DNA from: DATNBT01 sp964579765
GTDB taxonomy: Bacteria > Acidobacteriota > Vicinamibacteria > Vicinamibacterales > CAVVIG01
Length of the DNA stretch: 27,813 nucleotides
Assembly (NCBI GenBank): GCA_964579765.1
Contig: CAZOIK010000117.1
Location: 1-27,813 of the forward strand
Reading direction: 5' to 3'
Shown: positions 7,887 to 15,358 of the stretch, piece after piece
Position numbering within the stretch: the stretch's first letter is position 1
Layout: the number at the start of each line of letters is the position of its first letter
Translations under genes and position numbers: made by a program
The notes under the pieces: generated by a model
Told to the model about the DNA's origin: nothing
What the model saw: the letters and a program-made list of their open reading frames with translations, nothing else
The model's database searches: none

Positions 7887-7929
7887 GTAGTGTCCGGCAG
7901 CCGGACGTCCGCCTGAAGGCGGACACTAC
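7887..7929. repeat. Inverted doublet of GTAGTG palindromes (REPIN-like) between convergent genes
   Basis: The left unit is GTAGTG plus a GTCCGGC/GCCGGAC stem (7892-7906). The right unit is a GTCCGCC/GGCGGAC stem around TGAA (7907-7924) followed by ACTAC. The outer ends GTAGTGTCCG and CGGACACTAC are exact reverse complements, so the whole element can fold as a cruciform. It fills the gap between the dehydrogenase stop and the BNR-like gene, whose TAG stop (7926-7928) lies inside the right end. It could serve as a bidirectional terminator. Confidence 0.8.
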
Positions 7930-9104
7930 TGGAGCTTGATCCGCGCGGTCTTCACGCGCGACGAGTCCTTCTCGCTCTCGGTCCAGGCGAGCACCGCTTC
8001 GTGGTTCGCGACGACCATGCGCGGAAACCGCGTGCCCGACATCGCGGCCACGGCGACGCTCGGTCCCCTGTTGCCCATCTTGTCGATCCGCCGGACCGTG
8101 AAGGTCGATTTCTCGTTCGCGAACTCGACCCAGCCCACCAGCGCCGCGCCGTCGGGCGCGAACGCGACCTGCATGCGTCCGAGCGTGCCCGCGTCTTCTA
8201 CTTTGACGGCCGTGCCGAACGTCCGGCCGTCGTCTTTCGAAAACGCCACGAAGGACTGCTGCTTCTCGCCGGGCGCCGTGAACCACGCGACGGCGAGATC
8301 GTTGCCGTTGGCGGCGACCGACGGGCCGTTGATCGGACACGCGTCGATCTTGAAGTTGTCCGCGTGGACGCGAACGGGCGCGGACCACTTGCCGGCGCTG
8401 AAGCGCGTCACGTAGATGTCGCGGATGTCGCCGGCGCTGCGATCGCGATAGGCGGCGATCGGGCCGCCGGCGCTGAGCGCGATGCTCGTCGGACAGCACT
8501 CACACACGCGCGAGTCGATCAGCGTGTCGCCGAGCGGCTTGTGCATCCGGTCGAACGTCGCCGACCGGAGCTGCATGTCGCCTTCGTCGCCATTCGTCTT
8601 GCGGCCGTCGAGCCAGATCACACCCGTGCCGCCGTCGGCAATCGGGAACAGCGTCGCGAACCCGTGCTGCGTGATCGTCTTGTCCGTATTCGGCGCGATC
8701 GGCGTCGTCCACGTCGAGCCGTCCTTCGACCACGCCACGCGCAGATCGTACGCCTCGGGATCGGGGCCGCTTTCCTGCAGCCAGGCCGCGGCGAACGAGC
8801 CGTCCGGCATCGCGCGCACCGACGGCACGTCCGCCGAGTTGACCATGAGCTTGTCGCTCGCGACGACGACCTTCGGCGCCGACCAGCCGGTCGCCGTGCG
8901 CTCCGCGAACTTGAGCGTTGACTTCGCGCCCTGGCGTTCCACCCACGACAGGACCACGTGGTCGCCCTCAACCGTCATCTGAGGCACGGAACTGTTCGCG
9001 CCGGCCGGCGACGCGGTCGTTTCGACCTTGAGCGCGGGCGACTGCGCGGACGCGGAGGCCCACCAGATCGCCAGACCACCGACTATTCCAATCCACTTCT
9101 TCAT
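7926..9104 (-). CDS. Secreted BNR/sialidase-like beta-propeller with CxCC motif
   Basis: 392 residues from ATG at 9104, overlapping the DUF6526 stop by 4 nt (ATGA). Residues 1-21 are a signal peptide (MKKWIGIVGGLAIWWASASAQ). The rest is a run of propeller-blade-like segments (VAWSKDGSTWTTP, VAFSKDDGRTFG, VTRFSAGKWSAPV) with the S-x-D-x-G-x-T/W pattern of Asp boxes. The arginine triad of true sialidases is not evident, so glycosidase activity should not be assumed. DSRVCECCPTSIAL and DACPINGPSVAA give four clustered cysteines that could bind metal or form disulfides. Its TAG stop is supplied by the repeat at 7887-7929. It is probably co-transcribed with DUF6526 and RluA. Confidence 0.82.
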   Translation of the reverse strand: MKKWIGIVGGLAIWWASASAQSPALKVETTASPAGANSSVPQMTVEGDHVVLSWVERQGAKSTLKFAERTATGWSAPKVVVASDKLMVNSADVPSVRAMPDGSFAAAWLQESGPDPEAYDLRVAWSKDGSTWTTPIAPNTDKTITQHGFATLFPIADGGTGVIWLDGRKTNGDEGDMQLRSATFDRMHKPLGDTLIDSRVCECCPTSIALSAGGPIAAYRDRSAGDIRDIYVTRFSAGKWSAPVRVHADNFKIDACPINGPSVAANGNDLAVAWFTAPGEKQQSFVAFSKDDGRTFGTAVKVEDAGTLGRMQVAFAPDGAALVGWVEFANEKSTFTVRRIDKMGNRGPSVAVAAMSGTRFPRMVVANHEAVLAWTESEKDSSRVKTARIKLQ

Positions 9105-9571
9105 GTGCGATCCCAGTCTGGCACCCAGTTGGTGATGGCGCGCTTGATCTGATCGGCCGACAGCTGCTCGCGCTCGGCGCGCTCGACGAGCAGCGGCAGC
9201 TCCTCGTCGGACGCGAAGCGCAGCGCGACGAGCTGCGCCCTGGTCAGCCGGCCGAGCGCCGCCTGCTGCGCCGGCGACAGCACGCTCGCGGCGCGCAGGC
9301 GCATTTCGAGCTTGATGATGCGATCCTGCAGCCGCACGGTGTACTCGCGGCTGATCACCAGCAGCATGAGCACGGACAGCATCAGCCCGGCCAGCCCGAG
9401 CGCCATCGTGTAGTGACCGCCGATCTGAAACCAGCGGAGCGCGAAGCCTATGCCGCTGATCACGAGGAACACGAACCCGATGCCCGTGAGCCTGGGGTTG
9501 TGGCGGTGGTTCGCGTAGGCCTGCGTTCGCCCGGACGCCGGGCCGAGTGCCGCCGTGCCGGTGGTCGTCAT
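9101..9571 (-). CDS. DUF6526 family membrane protein
   Basis: 156 residues. After a short lead with ANHRHNP come two membrane segments, about 29-49 (LTGIGFVFLVISGIGFALRW) and 54-74 (TMALGLAGLMLSVLMLLVIS). A cytoplasmic helical tail of about 80 residues follows (RLQDRIIKLEMRLRAA...), rich in charged residues and likely a coiled coil. This layout matches DUF6526 as I recall it; the function is unknown. The palindromic repeat at 9576-9598 ends 4 nt before the ATG, so there is no normal Shine-Dalgarno, and expression may depend on coupling to rluA. The stop overlaps the BNR-like start. Confidence 0.8.
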   Translation of the reverse strand: MTTTGTAALGPASGRTQAYANHRHNPRLTGIGFVFLVISGIGFALRWFQIGGHYTMALGLAGLMLSVLMLLVISREYTVRLQDRIIKLEMRLRAASVLSPAQQAALGRLTRAQLVALRFASDEELPLLVERAEREQLSADQIKRAITNWVPDWDRT

Positions 9572-9575
9572 GGGG

Positions 9576-9598
9576 GTAGTGTCCGCCTTTTAGGCGGA
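9576..9598. repeat. Single GTAGTG palindrome at the rluA / DUF6526 junction
   Basis: GTAGTG followed by TCCGCC and GGCGGA arms (6-7 bp) around a short T-rich loop. It fills the 18-nt gap between the two minus-strand genes and extends into the end of rluA: the rluA TAA stop (9590-9592) is in its loop, and its GTAG end lies 4 nt from the DUF6526 ATG. Confidence 0.75.
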
Positions 9599-10531
9599 TC
9601 TCCGCAAGCGCGCGACGAGCGCGAGCATATCGTCCGGCATCGGCGCCTCGAGCCGCATCGCCGCCCCTGTCACCGGGTGCGCGAACGCGAGCCGGAACGC
9701 ATGGAGCGCCTGTCGCGGGAACACGATCGGACGCAGCTCGTCGGGGCCGTAGACGTAGCGCCGCTCGCCGACGAGCGTATGCCCGCGCAGCCGGGCCTGC
9801 AGGCGGATCTGATTGCGCTTTCCCGTCTCCAGCCGTATTTCGAGCAGCGACGTCGAGGCGAACCGCTCGAGCGTCTCGTACCGGCAGACGGCGTCCTTCC
9901 CTTTCGGATCGCGTGGATGCGTCTCCTTCTGGATCAGCGCCTTCGCGTCCCACACGAGCGTGTCGCGCCACGTCCCGGCCGGAGGCTGCGGATGCCCGTA
10001 GACGACCGCGCGATAGACGCGCTCGACGGCGCGCCGCTTGAACTGGTCGCGCAGGGCGTGCTGGGCCGCGGTTGTCTTTGCGAACACGACCAGCCCCGAC
10101 GTGTCGCGATCGATGCGGTGCACGACGAGCGGCTTGCGCTTGCCCTGCGGCCGCAGGTGCACGACGAGCTGATCGACCACCGAGTCGGCGGCCGCTTTCC
10201 GCTCCAGCGGCACGGCAAGCAGGCCCGGCGGCTTGTCCAGCACGACGATCGCGTCGTCTTCGTAGACGATGCGGAGATCGTCGCGCAGCGCCGCCGACCG
10301 CGGCGGCGTGCGGCCGCGCGAACTGCCCGGCCGATCCATCCACACGCGCACGCGATCGCCGGCGTCGAGTCTCACCGCGCCGGCGTCGGGCGCCGCCTCG
10401 ACGCCGTTGACGAACACCTTGCCACGGTCGAGCGCGACCGACGCGCGGCGGCGCGAGCCGAGCCGATCGACGGCGGCGAGGAATTTGTCGAGGCGCACGC
10501 CCGCCTCCCCGGCCGACACGGTCCAATCCAT
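9590..10531 (-). CDS. RluA-family pseudouridine synthase
   Basis: 313 residues, normal for the RluA/C/D group. An S4-like RNA-binding domain occupies about 1-65 (GVRLDKFLAAV...RGKVFVNG). The catalytic domain follows with IVVLDKPPGLLAVP and the motif HRIDRDTSG at 138-146, where D141 is the expected nucleophile. LETGKRNQIRLQARLRGHTLVGERRY is the usual late motif (quoted in part), with Q where most members have H in QIRxH. The enzyme isomerises uridine in rRNA or tRNA; the S4 domain favours an RluC/RluD-like rRNA target, but the exact site cannot be told. The last residues (SA, stop) are encoded by the palindromic repeat at 9576-9598, so the original C-terminus may have been slightly different. 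It is divergent from the PHP gene with a 19-nt gap. Confidence 0.9.
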   Translation of the reverse strand: MDWTVSAGEAGVRLDKFLAAVDRLGSRRRASVALDRGKVFVNGVEAAPDAGAVRLDAGDRVRVWMDRPGSSRGRTPPRSAALRDDLRIVYEDDAIVVLDKPPGLLAVPLERKAAADSVVDQLVVHLRPQGKRKPLVVHRIDRDTSGLVVFAKTTAAQHALRDQFKRRAVERVYRAVVYGHPQPPAGTWRDTLVWDAKALIQKETHPRDPKGKDAVCRYETLERFASTSLLEIRLETGKRNQIRLQARLRGHTLVGERRYVYGPDELRPIVFPRQALHAFRLAFAHPVTGAAMRLEAPMPDDMLALVARLRRSA

Positions 10532-10535
10532 CTGC

Positions 10536-10541
10536 TAAAAT
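10536..10541 (+). promoter_or_regulatory. Candidate extended -10 (TGCTAAAAT) for the PHP gene
   Basis: TAAAAT preceded by TGC lies 9 nt before the GTG start at 10551 in a very GC-rich setting. A start 7 nt downstream would leave a leader of only 2-3 nt, so this mRNA may be leaderless. I see no clear -35 box, since upstream sequence is rluA coding DNA. Confidence 0.4.
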
Positions 10542-10550
10542 GCCCCGCGG

Positions 10551-11696
10551 GTGCTGATTTTTCGACGGATCGTCGCGATCCTGCTCTTTCTCTTCATCGC
10601 GATTCCACTACTGCTCGCGCCAGTTTACCGGTTCCCGACGCCACAGCCGTTTGCCGGACCGACGCTGTGGAATCCGTACGCCCACCTGAGCGGCATCTGG
10701 CAGAAGGCCAACCTCCACGCGCACGGACATGCCTGGGGCGGCGTCACGAACGGGCGCCAGAGCGACGAAGAAGTCGTGCAGGCGTACAAGGCGCATGGCT
10801 ACTCGGTCGCCGGCGTCTCGAACTACGCGGACATCGCGGCGTTCCGCGGCGTGGACACGATCCCCATCTACGAACACGGCTACAACATTCCCAAAGGGCA
10901 TCAGCTCGCCATCGGCGCGCACAGCGTCGTCTGGCTCGACTTCCCGCTGTGGCAGACCGTCGATCAGAAGCAGTTCATCATCGACCGCGTCGGCGCGGCG
11001 GCCGATCTCGTGTCGGTCAACCATCCCAACACGGCCTACACCGACGACGACATGCGCAAGCTGACGGGCTATCAGCTGATGGAGGTGGTGAACGGCCCAT
11101 TCGCCGTCGAAGACCTCTGGGACGCGGCGCTCTCGTCCGGCCACGTCGTCTGGGCGCTCGGCAACGACGACGCGCACGACGTCACGAACCTGCGGCGCAC
11201 GTTCATCGCGTGGAACATGATCGACGCGCCGTCAACGTCCACCGCCGACATCGTGGGCGCGCTGCGCGCGGGCCGATCGTACGCGGTCTCGCTCGTCGGC
11301 AACAGCCCCGACGCCCAGCTCACGAGCGTGGACGTGGACCACGACACGCTGACGGTGGCGTCGTCGGGCGTGCGCGCGACCTACATCTTCATCGGCCAGG
11401 ACGGCGCCATCCGCGGCACCGAAGACCAGGTCCGCGAAGCGACCTACACGTTTGCCGCCACCGACACCTACATCCGCACCGTGATTCGCACGCCGAACAT
11501 GGTGCTGTACCTCAACCCCGTCATGCGGTACGACGGGGTGCGGCTGCCCGCGCGGACGGCCGACGTTGACGCCGCTGCCACCTGGCTGCACCGGGTCGTC
11601 GTGGCGCTGCTCTCGGCATTCGTCGTCTTCCTGCTCTGGCGCCGTCCGTCGGCGGCGCGGCCGCGGCCCGAGCCGTCGTCGAACGAGCGCACCTAG
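10551..11696 (+). CDS. Membrane-anchored PHP-domain phosphoesterase-like protein
   Basis: 381 residues from GTG at 10551. There is one membrane segment at each end: about 7-26 (IVAILLFLFIAIPLLLAPVY) and about 350-367 (VVVALLSAFVVFLLWRR). Between them, ANLHAHGHAWGG (H56, H58) is the first metal motif of PHP domains. EVVQAYKAHGYSVAGVSNYADI, VSVNHPNTAY and ALGNDDAHD give the later His/Asp ligands. PHP domains hydrolyse phosphate esters with two or three metal ions. With both ends in the membrane, the catalytic part is probably periplasmic; the substrate is unknown. Residues about 255-330 form a beta-rich extra domain. The SnoaL-like gene starts 3 nt after the stop. Confidence 0.85.
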   Translation: MLIFRRIVAILLFLFIAIPLLLAPVYRFPTPQPFAGPTLWNPYAHLSGIWQKANLHAHGHAWGGVTNGRQSDEEVVQAYKAHGYSVAGVSNYADIAAFRGVDTIPIYEHGYNIPKGHQLAIGAHSVVWLDFPLWQTVDQKQFIIDRVGAAADLVSVNHPNTAYTDDDMRKLTGYQLMEVVNGPFAVEDLWDAALSSGHVVWALGNDDAHDVTNLRRTFIAWNMIDAPSTSTADIVGALRAGRSYAVSLVGNSPDAQLTSVDVDHDTLTVASSGVRATYIFIGQDGAIRGTEDQVREATYTFAATDTYIRTVIRTPNMVLYLNPVMRYDGVRLPARTADVDAAATWLHRVVVALLSAFVVFLLWRRPSAARPRPEPSSNERT

Positions 11697-11699
11697 GCA

Positions 11700-12125
11700 A
11701 TGAGCGACGCCCATCTCCTGATTCGGGAGTACTACGAGGCGTTCAACGAACGCCGCCTCCACGACGCCGCCGAGCTGTTCACCGAGGACGCCGTCATCCA
11801 GCACCGCCCCGACGGCGACGTGCTGAAGGGCCCGCAGGGATACCTCGAGTCGGCACGGAAGACGCTCGAGATCTTCCCCGACATCCAGCAGCACATCCTG
11901 CACGTCGAGCAGCGCGGCGACACAATCGTCGAAGTGGATGTGTCGGCGACCGGCGTCCACCAGAGCGACTGGAACATGGGCGCGCTGGGCGTCCTCAAGG
12001 CCACCGGCCGGGTGACGACGGTCCGGCTCCGCGAACTGCTCGAAATCCGCGGCGGCAAGATCACGTTCTCGAGCATCACTTACAACCTGCAGGAGTTCGT
12101 CCGCACCTCCGGGGAGCGGCGCTGA
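11700..12125 (+). CDS. SnoaL-like / NTF2-fold protein
   Basis: 141 residues. The start LLIREYYEAFNERRLHDAAELF, then TEDAVIQHRPDG and KGPQGYLES, fits the SnoaL-like polyketide cyclase pattern (helix-helix-strand cone fold, length 130-145). The conserved positions FxxAxPD of genuine carbocyclic cyclases are partly present as EIFPDIQQHI. Most such single-domain proteins bind small hydrophobic molecules and their reaction is unknown. It begins 3 nt after the PHP stop and shares TGATG with the next gene, so the three form a tight unit. Confidence 0.85.
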   Translation: MSDAHLLIREYYEAFNERRLHDAAELFTEDAVIQHRPDGDVLKGPQGYLESARKTLEIFPDIQQHILHVEQRGDTIVEVDVSATGVHQSDWNMGALGVLKATGRVTTVRLRELLEIRGGKITFSSITYNLQEFVRTSGERR

Positions 12126-12358
12126 TGGAAGATCAGCCGACCCCGCTGTGGGCGCTCGAACGCGAGGGACGTGTCGTGTCGTGCGACGTCAAGCTCGTGC
12201 CGTACGGCATCGAGATCACGATCGCGCACGACGGCCAGCCGGTGGTGACGCGGGTGTTCGAAACGGGAGAGGAAGCGCTGGCGTGGGCGGAACGGAAACG
12301 GGGCGATCGCGAGGCCGCCGGCTGGACGCGTCCGGCCGGGGAGGATGCCGGCCGCTAG
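12125..12358 (+). CDS. Small hypothetical protein, 77 residues
   Basis: ATG at 12125 overlaps the SnoaL-like stop (TGATG). The sequence starts MEDQPTPLWALEREGRVVSC and has alternating strand-like pattern, followed by an acidic helix FETGEEALAWAERKRGD. There is no signal peptide, membrane segment or cysteine motif. I do not recognise a family. The translational coupling and coding-like composition support it as real. It ends 4 nt before the convergent GNAT stop. Confidence 0.7.
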   Translation: MEDQPTPLWALEREGRVVSCDVKLVPYGIEITIAHDGQPVVTRVFETGEEALAWAERKRGDREAAGWTRPAGEDAGR

Positions 12359-12362
12359 CGCC

Positions 12363-13049
12363 TCAGTGCATGATCAGCTTGCCGCCGCCCCAGATCACCT
12401 TCATGCGCCAGTCTTCGTCGAGCACGGTCCACAGCGCCTGATCCAGATATTCGCCGTTGCGCAGGAACGACTTGCGCAGCACGCCTTCCTGCCGCGCGCC
12501 AATCTTCTTGAGCGCGCCGTTGCCGCGCGAGTTGCGGATGGCGGCGCGCGCTTCGAGCCGGTGCACGCCGACCGTCTCGAACGCGAACTCCATGACCAGC
12601 TCCGCGCTTTCCTGAAACACGCCCGTGCCCCAGAACGGCGAGCCGAGCGCGAACCCCCACTCGGCGGTGCCGAAGCCGGGCTCGGTCGAGCGAATCTGGA
12701 AGATGCCGACGGCCGTATCCGACTCGGCCAGCGTCACCGCGAAGCAGACATACGAGCCCACCGCACGCTGGCGCGCGGCCCACGCGATGAACCGCTCGAA
12801 GCCTTCGACCGAGCTCGGCGGCGGCGAGATGAAGCGCGCCACGTCTTCGGTCGTGAGCAGCGCGAAGAGCGACGCCGCGTCGGACGTCCGCATCTCGCGC
12901 AGGACCACCGTCCGCCCCATCAGCACAGGCAGCGACTCGCGCCAGTCGCTGCTGACGACCTCGCACGTCGTGGTCGCCCTGTCGGACGAGCGCACGTCGG
13001 TCGAAGGCGTCTGCACGTCGAGCTCGGGGCGATACGGCATCTTCTCCAT
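12363..13049 (-). CDS. GNAT acetyltransferase, RimJ/RimL type
   Basis: 228 residues from ATG at 13049 (MEKMPYRPELDV), 5 nt after the subtilisin TAA; a second ATG at 13040 is possible. The domain starts near GRTVVLREMRTSDAASLFALL. Later come SYVCFAVTL, TAEWGFALGSPFWGTGVFQE (the acetyl-CoA-binding region, in a degenerate form without the usual GxG run), VHRLEARAAIRNSRGNGALKKIG, and LRNGEYLDQALWTVL. This is the RimJ/RimL-like Acetyltransf_3 pattern, whose members acetylate N-termini of ribosomal proteins or small amines. The N-terminal 45 residues are an extra, polar extension. It is downstream of the subtilisin in one transcript, with no obvious functional link. Confidence 0.87.
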   Translation of the reverse strand: MEKMPYRPELDVQTPSTDVRSSDRATTTCEVVSSDWRESLPVLMGRTVVLREMRTSDAASLFALLTTEDVARFISPPPSSVEGFERFIAWAARQRAVGSYVCFAVTLAESDTAVGIFQIRSTEPGFGTAEWGFALGSPFWGTGVFQESAELVMEFAFETVGVHRLEARAAIRNSRGNGALKKIGARQEGVLRKSFLRNGEYLDQALWTVLDEDWRMKVIWGGGKLIMH

Positions 13050-13054
13050 CGCCG

Positions 13055-15061
13055 TTACCGCTTCCCTTTCGGCGCACGTGCAGATGTCGCGAACTGATCG
13101 CCGAACTGCACACGCACCCACGCGTCGTCGTGCCGCGGGTTCAGGAACCAGGGATACGCCGGTTGTGTGGGCAGCGCGCCCTTCGCGGCGTGTGCGCCCG
13201 CGCCAGTGCCCCAGACGATGTTGTCGCCACCGTCGTCCGTGCCCCAGATGATGTTGTCGCCGCCGTCATCCGTGCCCCAGATGATGTTGTCGCCGCCGTC
13301 GTCGGTGCCCCAGATGATGTTGTCGCCGCCGTCGTCGGTGCCCCACACGATGTTGTCTGCGTCGTCGGTGCCCCAGACGATGTTGTCGCCGCAATCCGCG
13401 CCGCCGCAGTCGGTGCCCCAGACGATGTTGTCGTCGCCGAAGTCCGTGCCCCAGACGATGTCGTCGCCCACGGCCGTGCCCCAGACGATGTTGTCGTCGC
13501 CGGCGGCCGTGCCCCACACGATGTTGTCCGCGGACGACGCGCCGACCGTGCGAGCGCCCCACGGGACGCCGTTCTGCCAGGCGTTGGCGGCCGGCGCCAT
13601 GATGCCGCCGGTCAGCCGGTGGTTGCCCCAGAAGATGTGCCGGCTCCACGTGGGCGAGAACGGCGCGTCCGTCGCCGGCGCACCGGTCGCATAGAACGCC
13701 GCGAGCCGCACGGCGCCGAGCGCATTGAGGAAGCCGGCCCCCTGCTCGAGCGCCGAGTAGTTGCTGTGGAGTTCCGCCGTGTACTGGAGAATCGCCTTGA
13801 CGAGGTTCGGCGTCAGCCTCGGGTTCGCCTCGAGCATCAGCGCGACGGTGCCCGACACAACCGGCGCGGCCATGCTGGTGCCGCTCATCGACATGTATGG
13901 CGTGTGCGTGGCAGACGGACAGCCGCCGAGCAGGCACGTGGCCGAGACGAGGAACTGCGAGGCCGACGCGTAGAGCACGCCTTCCGAGGCGATGGTTGAC
14001 AGGGTGCCGACGCCCGAGGCGACGAGATCCGGCTTCGCGATGCGGCCGACCGCGGGCCCGCGCGAGCTGAAGCCGGCCAGCGTGTCGTCCGCGCGCGTGA
14101 CCGAGCCCATGGTGCTCGACGCGCCGACCGTCAGCACCCACGGCGCGTCCCCCGGCGACATGATGCCGCCCCAGACCTTCTTGCCGTCGTACTGGCCGTT
14201 GTTGCCCGCGGCCGCGACGACGACGATGCCGCGATCGACGAGGGCCTTGGCCGCCAGCGCGAGCGGGTCCTGATCCGGTGCGTCGGTCGGCTTCGTGCCG
14301 AACGACAGGTTCACGACGCGAACGCCGAGCGCCGGACCGTTCGTGGCCAGCCAGTCGAGCGCCGCGATGACGTTGGAGACGGTGCCGTTGCCCTCGTTGT
14401 CGAGCACCTTCAGGACGACGAGTCGGGCGCCGGGCGCGACGCCCGACACCTGGCCGCTCGAGTCGTTGCCGTGTCCCGCGATGATGCCGGCGACGTGCGT
14501 GCCGTGCCCGAAGTCGTCGTAGCGAGTCGGACGCTGGTTGACGAAGTCTTTGAACGCGACGACCGACCGCGCCGGCAAATCGTCGTGCTGCGCGGTGATG
14601 CCGGAGTCGAGCACGGCGACGGTGACGCCGGCGCCGGTCAGGCCCAGGTTGCGGTTCACGAAGAAGGCGCCCGACGTCACGTTCGTGCGGAAGTCCAACC
14701 CGTGCACCGGCGCATCCGGATGCACGTGCACCGTCTGCGCGAGCGTCGCGACGTTTTTCAACTCGCTGTCGGGAATGTCGAGGACCTGGCTGTTCGTTCC
14801 GTTGAGGCGTCCAAACCGCGAGTACTTCTGCAGCGCGGCCGGAATGTCGGTGCCGGCCCGCAACGTCACGATGACGGTGCTCTTGCGCAGCGTGCTGCCC
14901 GAGACGGCACGCGCCTCGAGATCGCGCTCCAGTTTGGGAAACCGCCGGCCCGCCGCGGCCGCATCCGCCGCCGCGGCAATCATGCCGGCGACCGCGAGCG
15001 CGACGACGGAGACGCGGAAGCCCCAGATGGCCTTGCGACCCGAGGTGGCCGTCATGTTCAT
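13055..15061 (-). CDS. Secreted subtilisin-like S8 peptidase with C-terminal DNIVWGT repeats
   Basis: 668 residues from ATG at 15061 (MNMTATSGRK); the frame is open up to 15205, but that part is not protein-like. The signal peptide spans about 10-37. An I9-like propeptide region follows (STVIVTLRAGTDIPAALQKY, about 61-120). The catalytic triad is D152 (VAVLDSG), H186 (FGHGTHVAG) and S396 (SGTSMAAP), with oxyanion N287 (AAAGNNG). After the catalytic domain (to about 455), residues 512-619 contain ten copies of DN-I/V-WGT separated by acidic Gly-Asp linkers; the fourth linker holds two cysteines (DCGGADCGD). The tail (620-668) is short and basic at the end. The repeats resemble those of other acidobacterial S8 proteins and may bind calcium or anchor the enzyme at the surface; this is inference. 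It is upstream of the GNAT gene and divergent from the PD40 gene across an AT-rich gap. Confidence 0.92.
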   Translation of the reverse strand: MNMTATSGRKAIWGFRVSVVALAVAGMIAAAADAAAAGRRFPKLERDLEARAVSGSTLRKSTVIVTLRAGTDIPAALQKYSRFGRLNGTNSQVLDIPDSELKNVATLAQTVHVHPDAPVHGLDFRTNVTSGAFFVNRNLGLTGAGVTVAVLDSGITAQHDDLPARSVVAFKDFVNQRPTRYDDFGHGTHVAGIIAGHGNDSSGQVSGVAPGARLVVLKVLDNEGNGTVSNVIAALDWLATNGPALGVRVVNLSFGTKPTDAPDQDPLALAAKALVDRGIVVVAAAGNNGQYDGKKVWGGIMSPGDAPWVLTVGASSTMGSVTRADDTLAGFSSRGPAVGRIAKPDLVASGVGTLSTIASEGVLYASASQFLVSATCLLGGCPSATHTPYMSMSGTSMAAPVVSGTVALMLEANPRLTPNLVKAILQYTAELHSNYSALEQGAGFLNALGAVRLAAFYATGAPATDAPFSPTWSRHIFWGNHRLTGGIMAPAANAWQNGVPWGARTVGASSADNIVWGTAAGDDNIVWGTAVGDDIVWGTDFGDDNIVWGTDCGGADCGDNIVWGTDDADNIVWGTDDGGDNIIWGTDDGGDNIIWGTDDGGDNIIWGTDDGGDNIVWGTGAGAHAAKGALPTQPAYPWFLNPRHDDAWVRVQFGDQFATSARAPKGKR
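13206..13530 (-). repeat. Ten tandem ~33-nt units encoding DNIVWGT in the subtilisin
   Basis: On the + strand, units begin with GTGCCCCA at 13206, 13239, 13272, 13305, 13338, 13368, 13413, 13446, 13476 and 13509. Spacings are 33, 33, 33, 33, 30, 45, 33, 30 and 33 nt, always a multiple of three. The units from 13239 to 13337 are nearly identical in DNA, while the others have drifted, which suggests recent copying at the C-terminal side of the array. Confidence 0.95.
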
Positions 15062-15329
15062 CCGGCCACCACGGTGCGAGGCGAGGCGACTCGGAAGGTC
15101 CAGACGGCTTTGTGACGAACGTCGTTGATGAGAGGAGCCATGATGCCTTGCGCAATAGCAAGGACACGGCCAATGGATGAGAATGAAGTATCTGATTGAA
15201 AACAAACACCTTAGAGAAATATGAGCAAATCGGCGATGTCCTCTAGTGTCATATATACGAACATAGAGACTGCCATGAGAGCGGGAATAAATCGAAGTAT
15301 GTACTTGTGTACGCGTGAATTAACGGCGA

Positions 15330-15358
15330 ATGATTCAATTGTGAACACAATGAATCAT
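15330..15358. promoter_or_regulatory. Near-perfect palindrome in the AT-rich region (operator or hairpin)
   Basis: The outer arms ATGATTCA and TGAATCAT pair fully (8 bp). The inner arms TTGTG and CACAA add 5 bp around AA, leaving one bulged A at 15338. The core ATTGTGAACACAAT is itself a 14-nt dyad, like sites of dimeric regulators. It has no T-run, so a terminator is unlikely. Confidence 0.45.

Noticed and set aside
7926..9104. True sialidase
   Set aside because: Asp-box-like segments are present, but I do not see the arginine triad or the other catalytic residues.
13206..13530. CRISPR-like periodic repeat
   Set aside because: Units are contiguous and codon-periodic inside a subtilisin gene, with no unique spacers and no cas genes.
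15062..15205. N-terminal extension of the subtilisin frame to 15205
   Set aside because: The added residues are not signal-like, and a good signal peptide begins at 15061.
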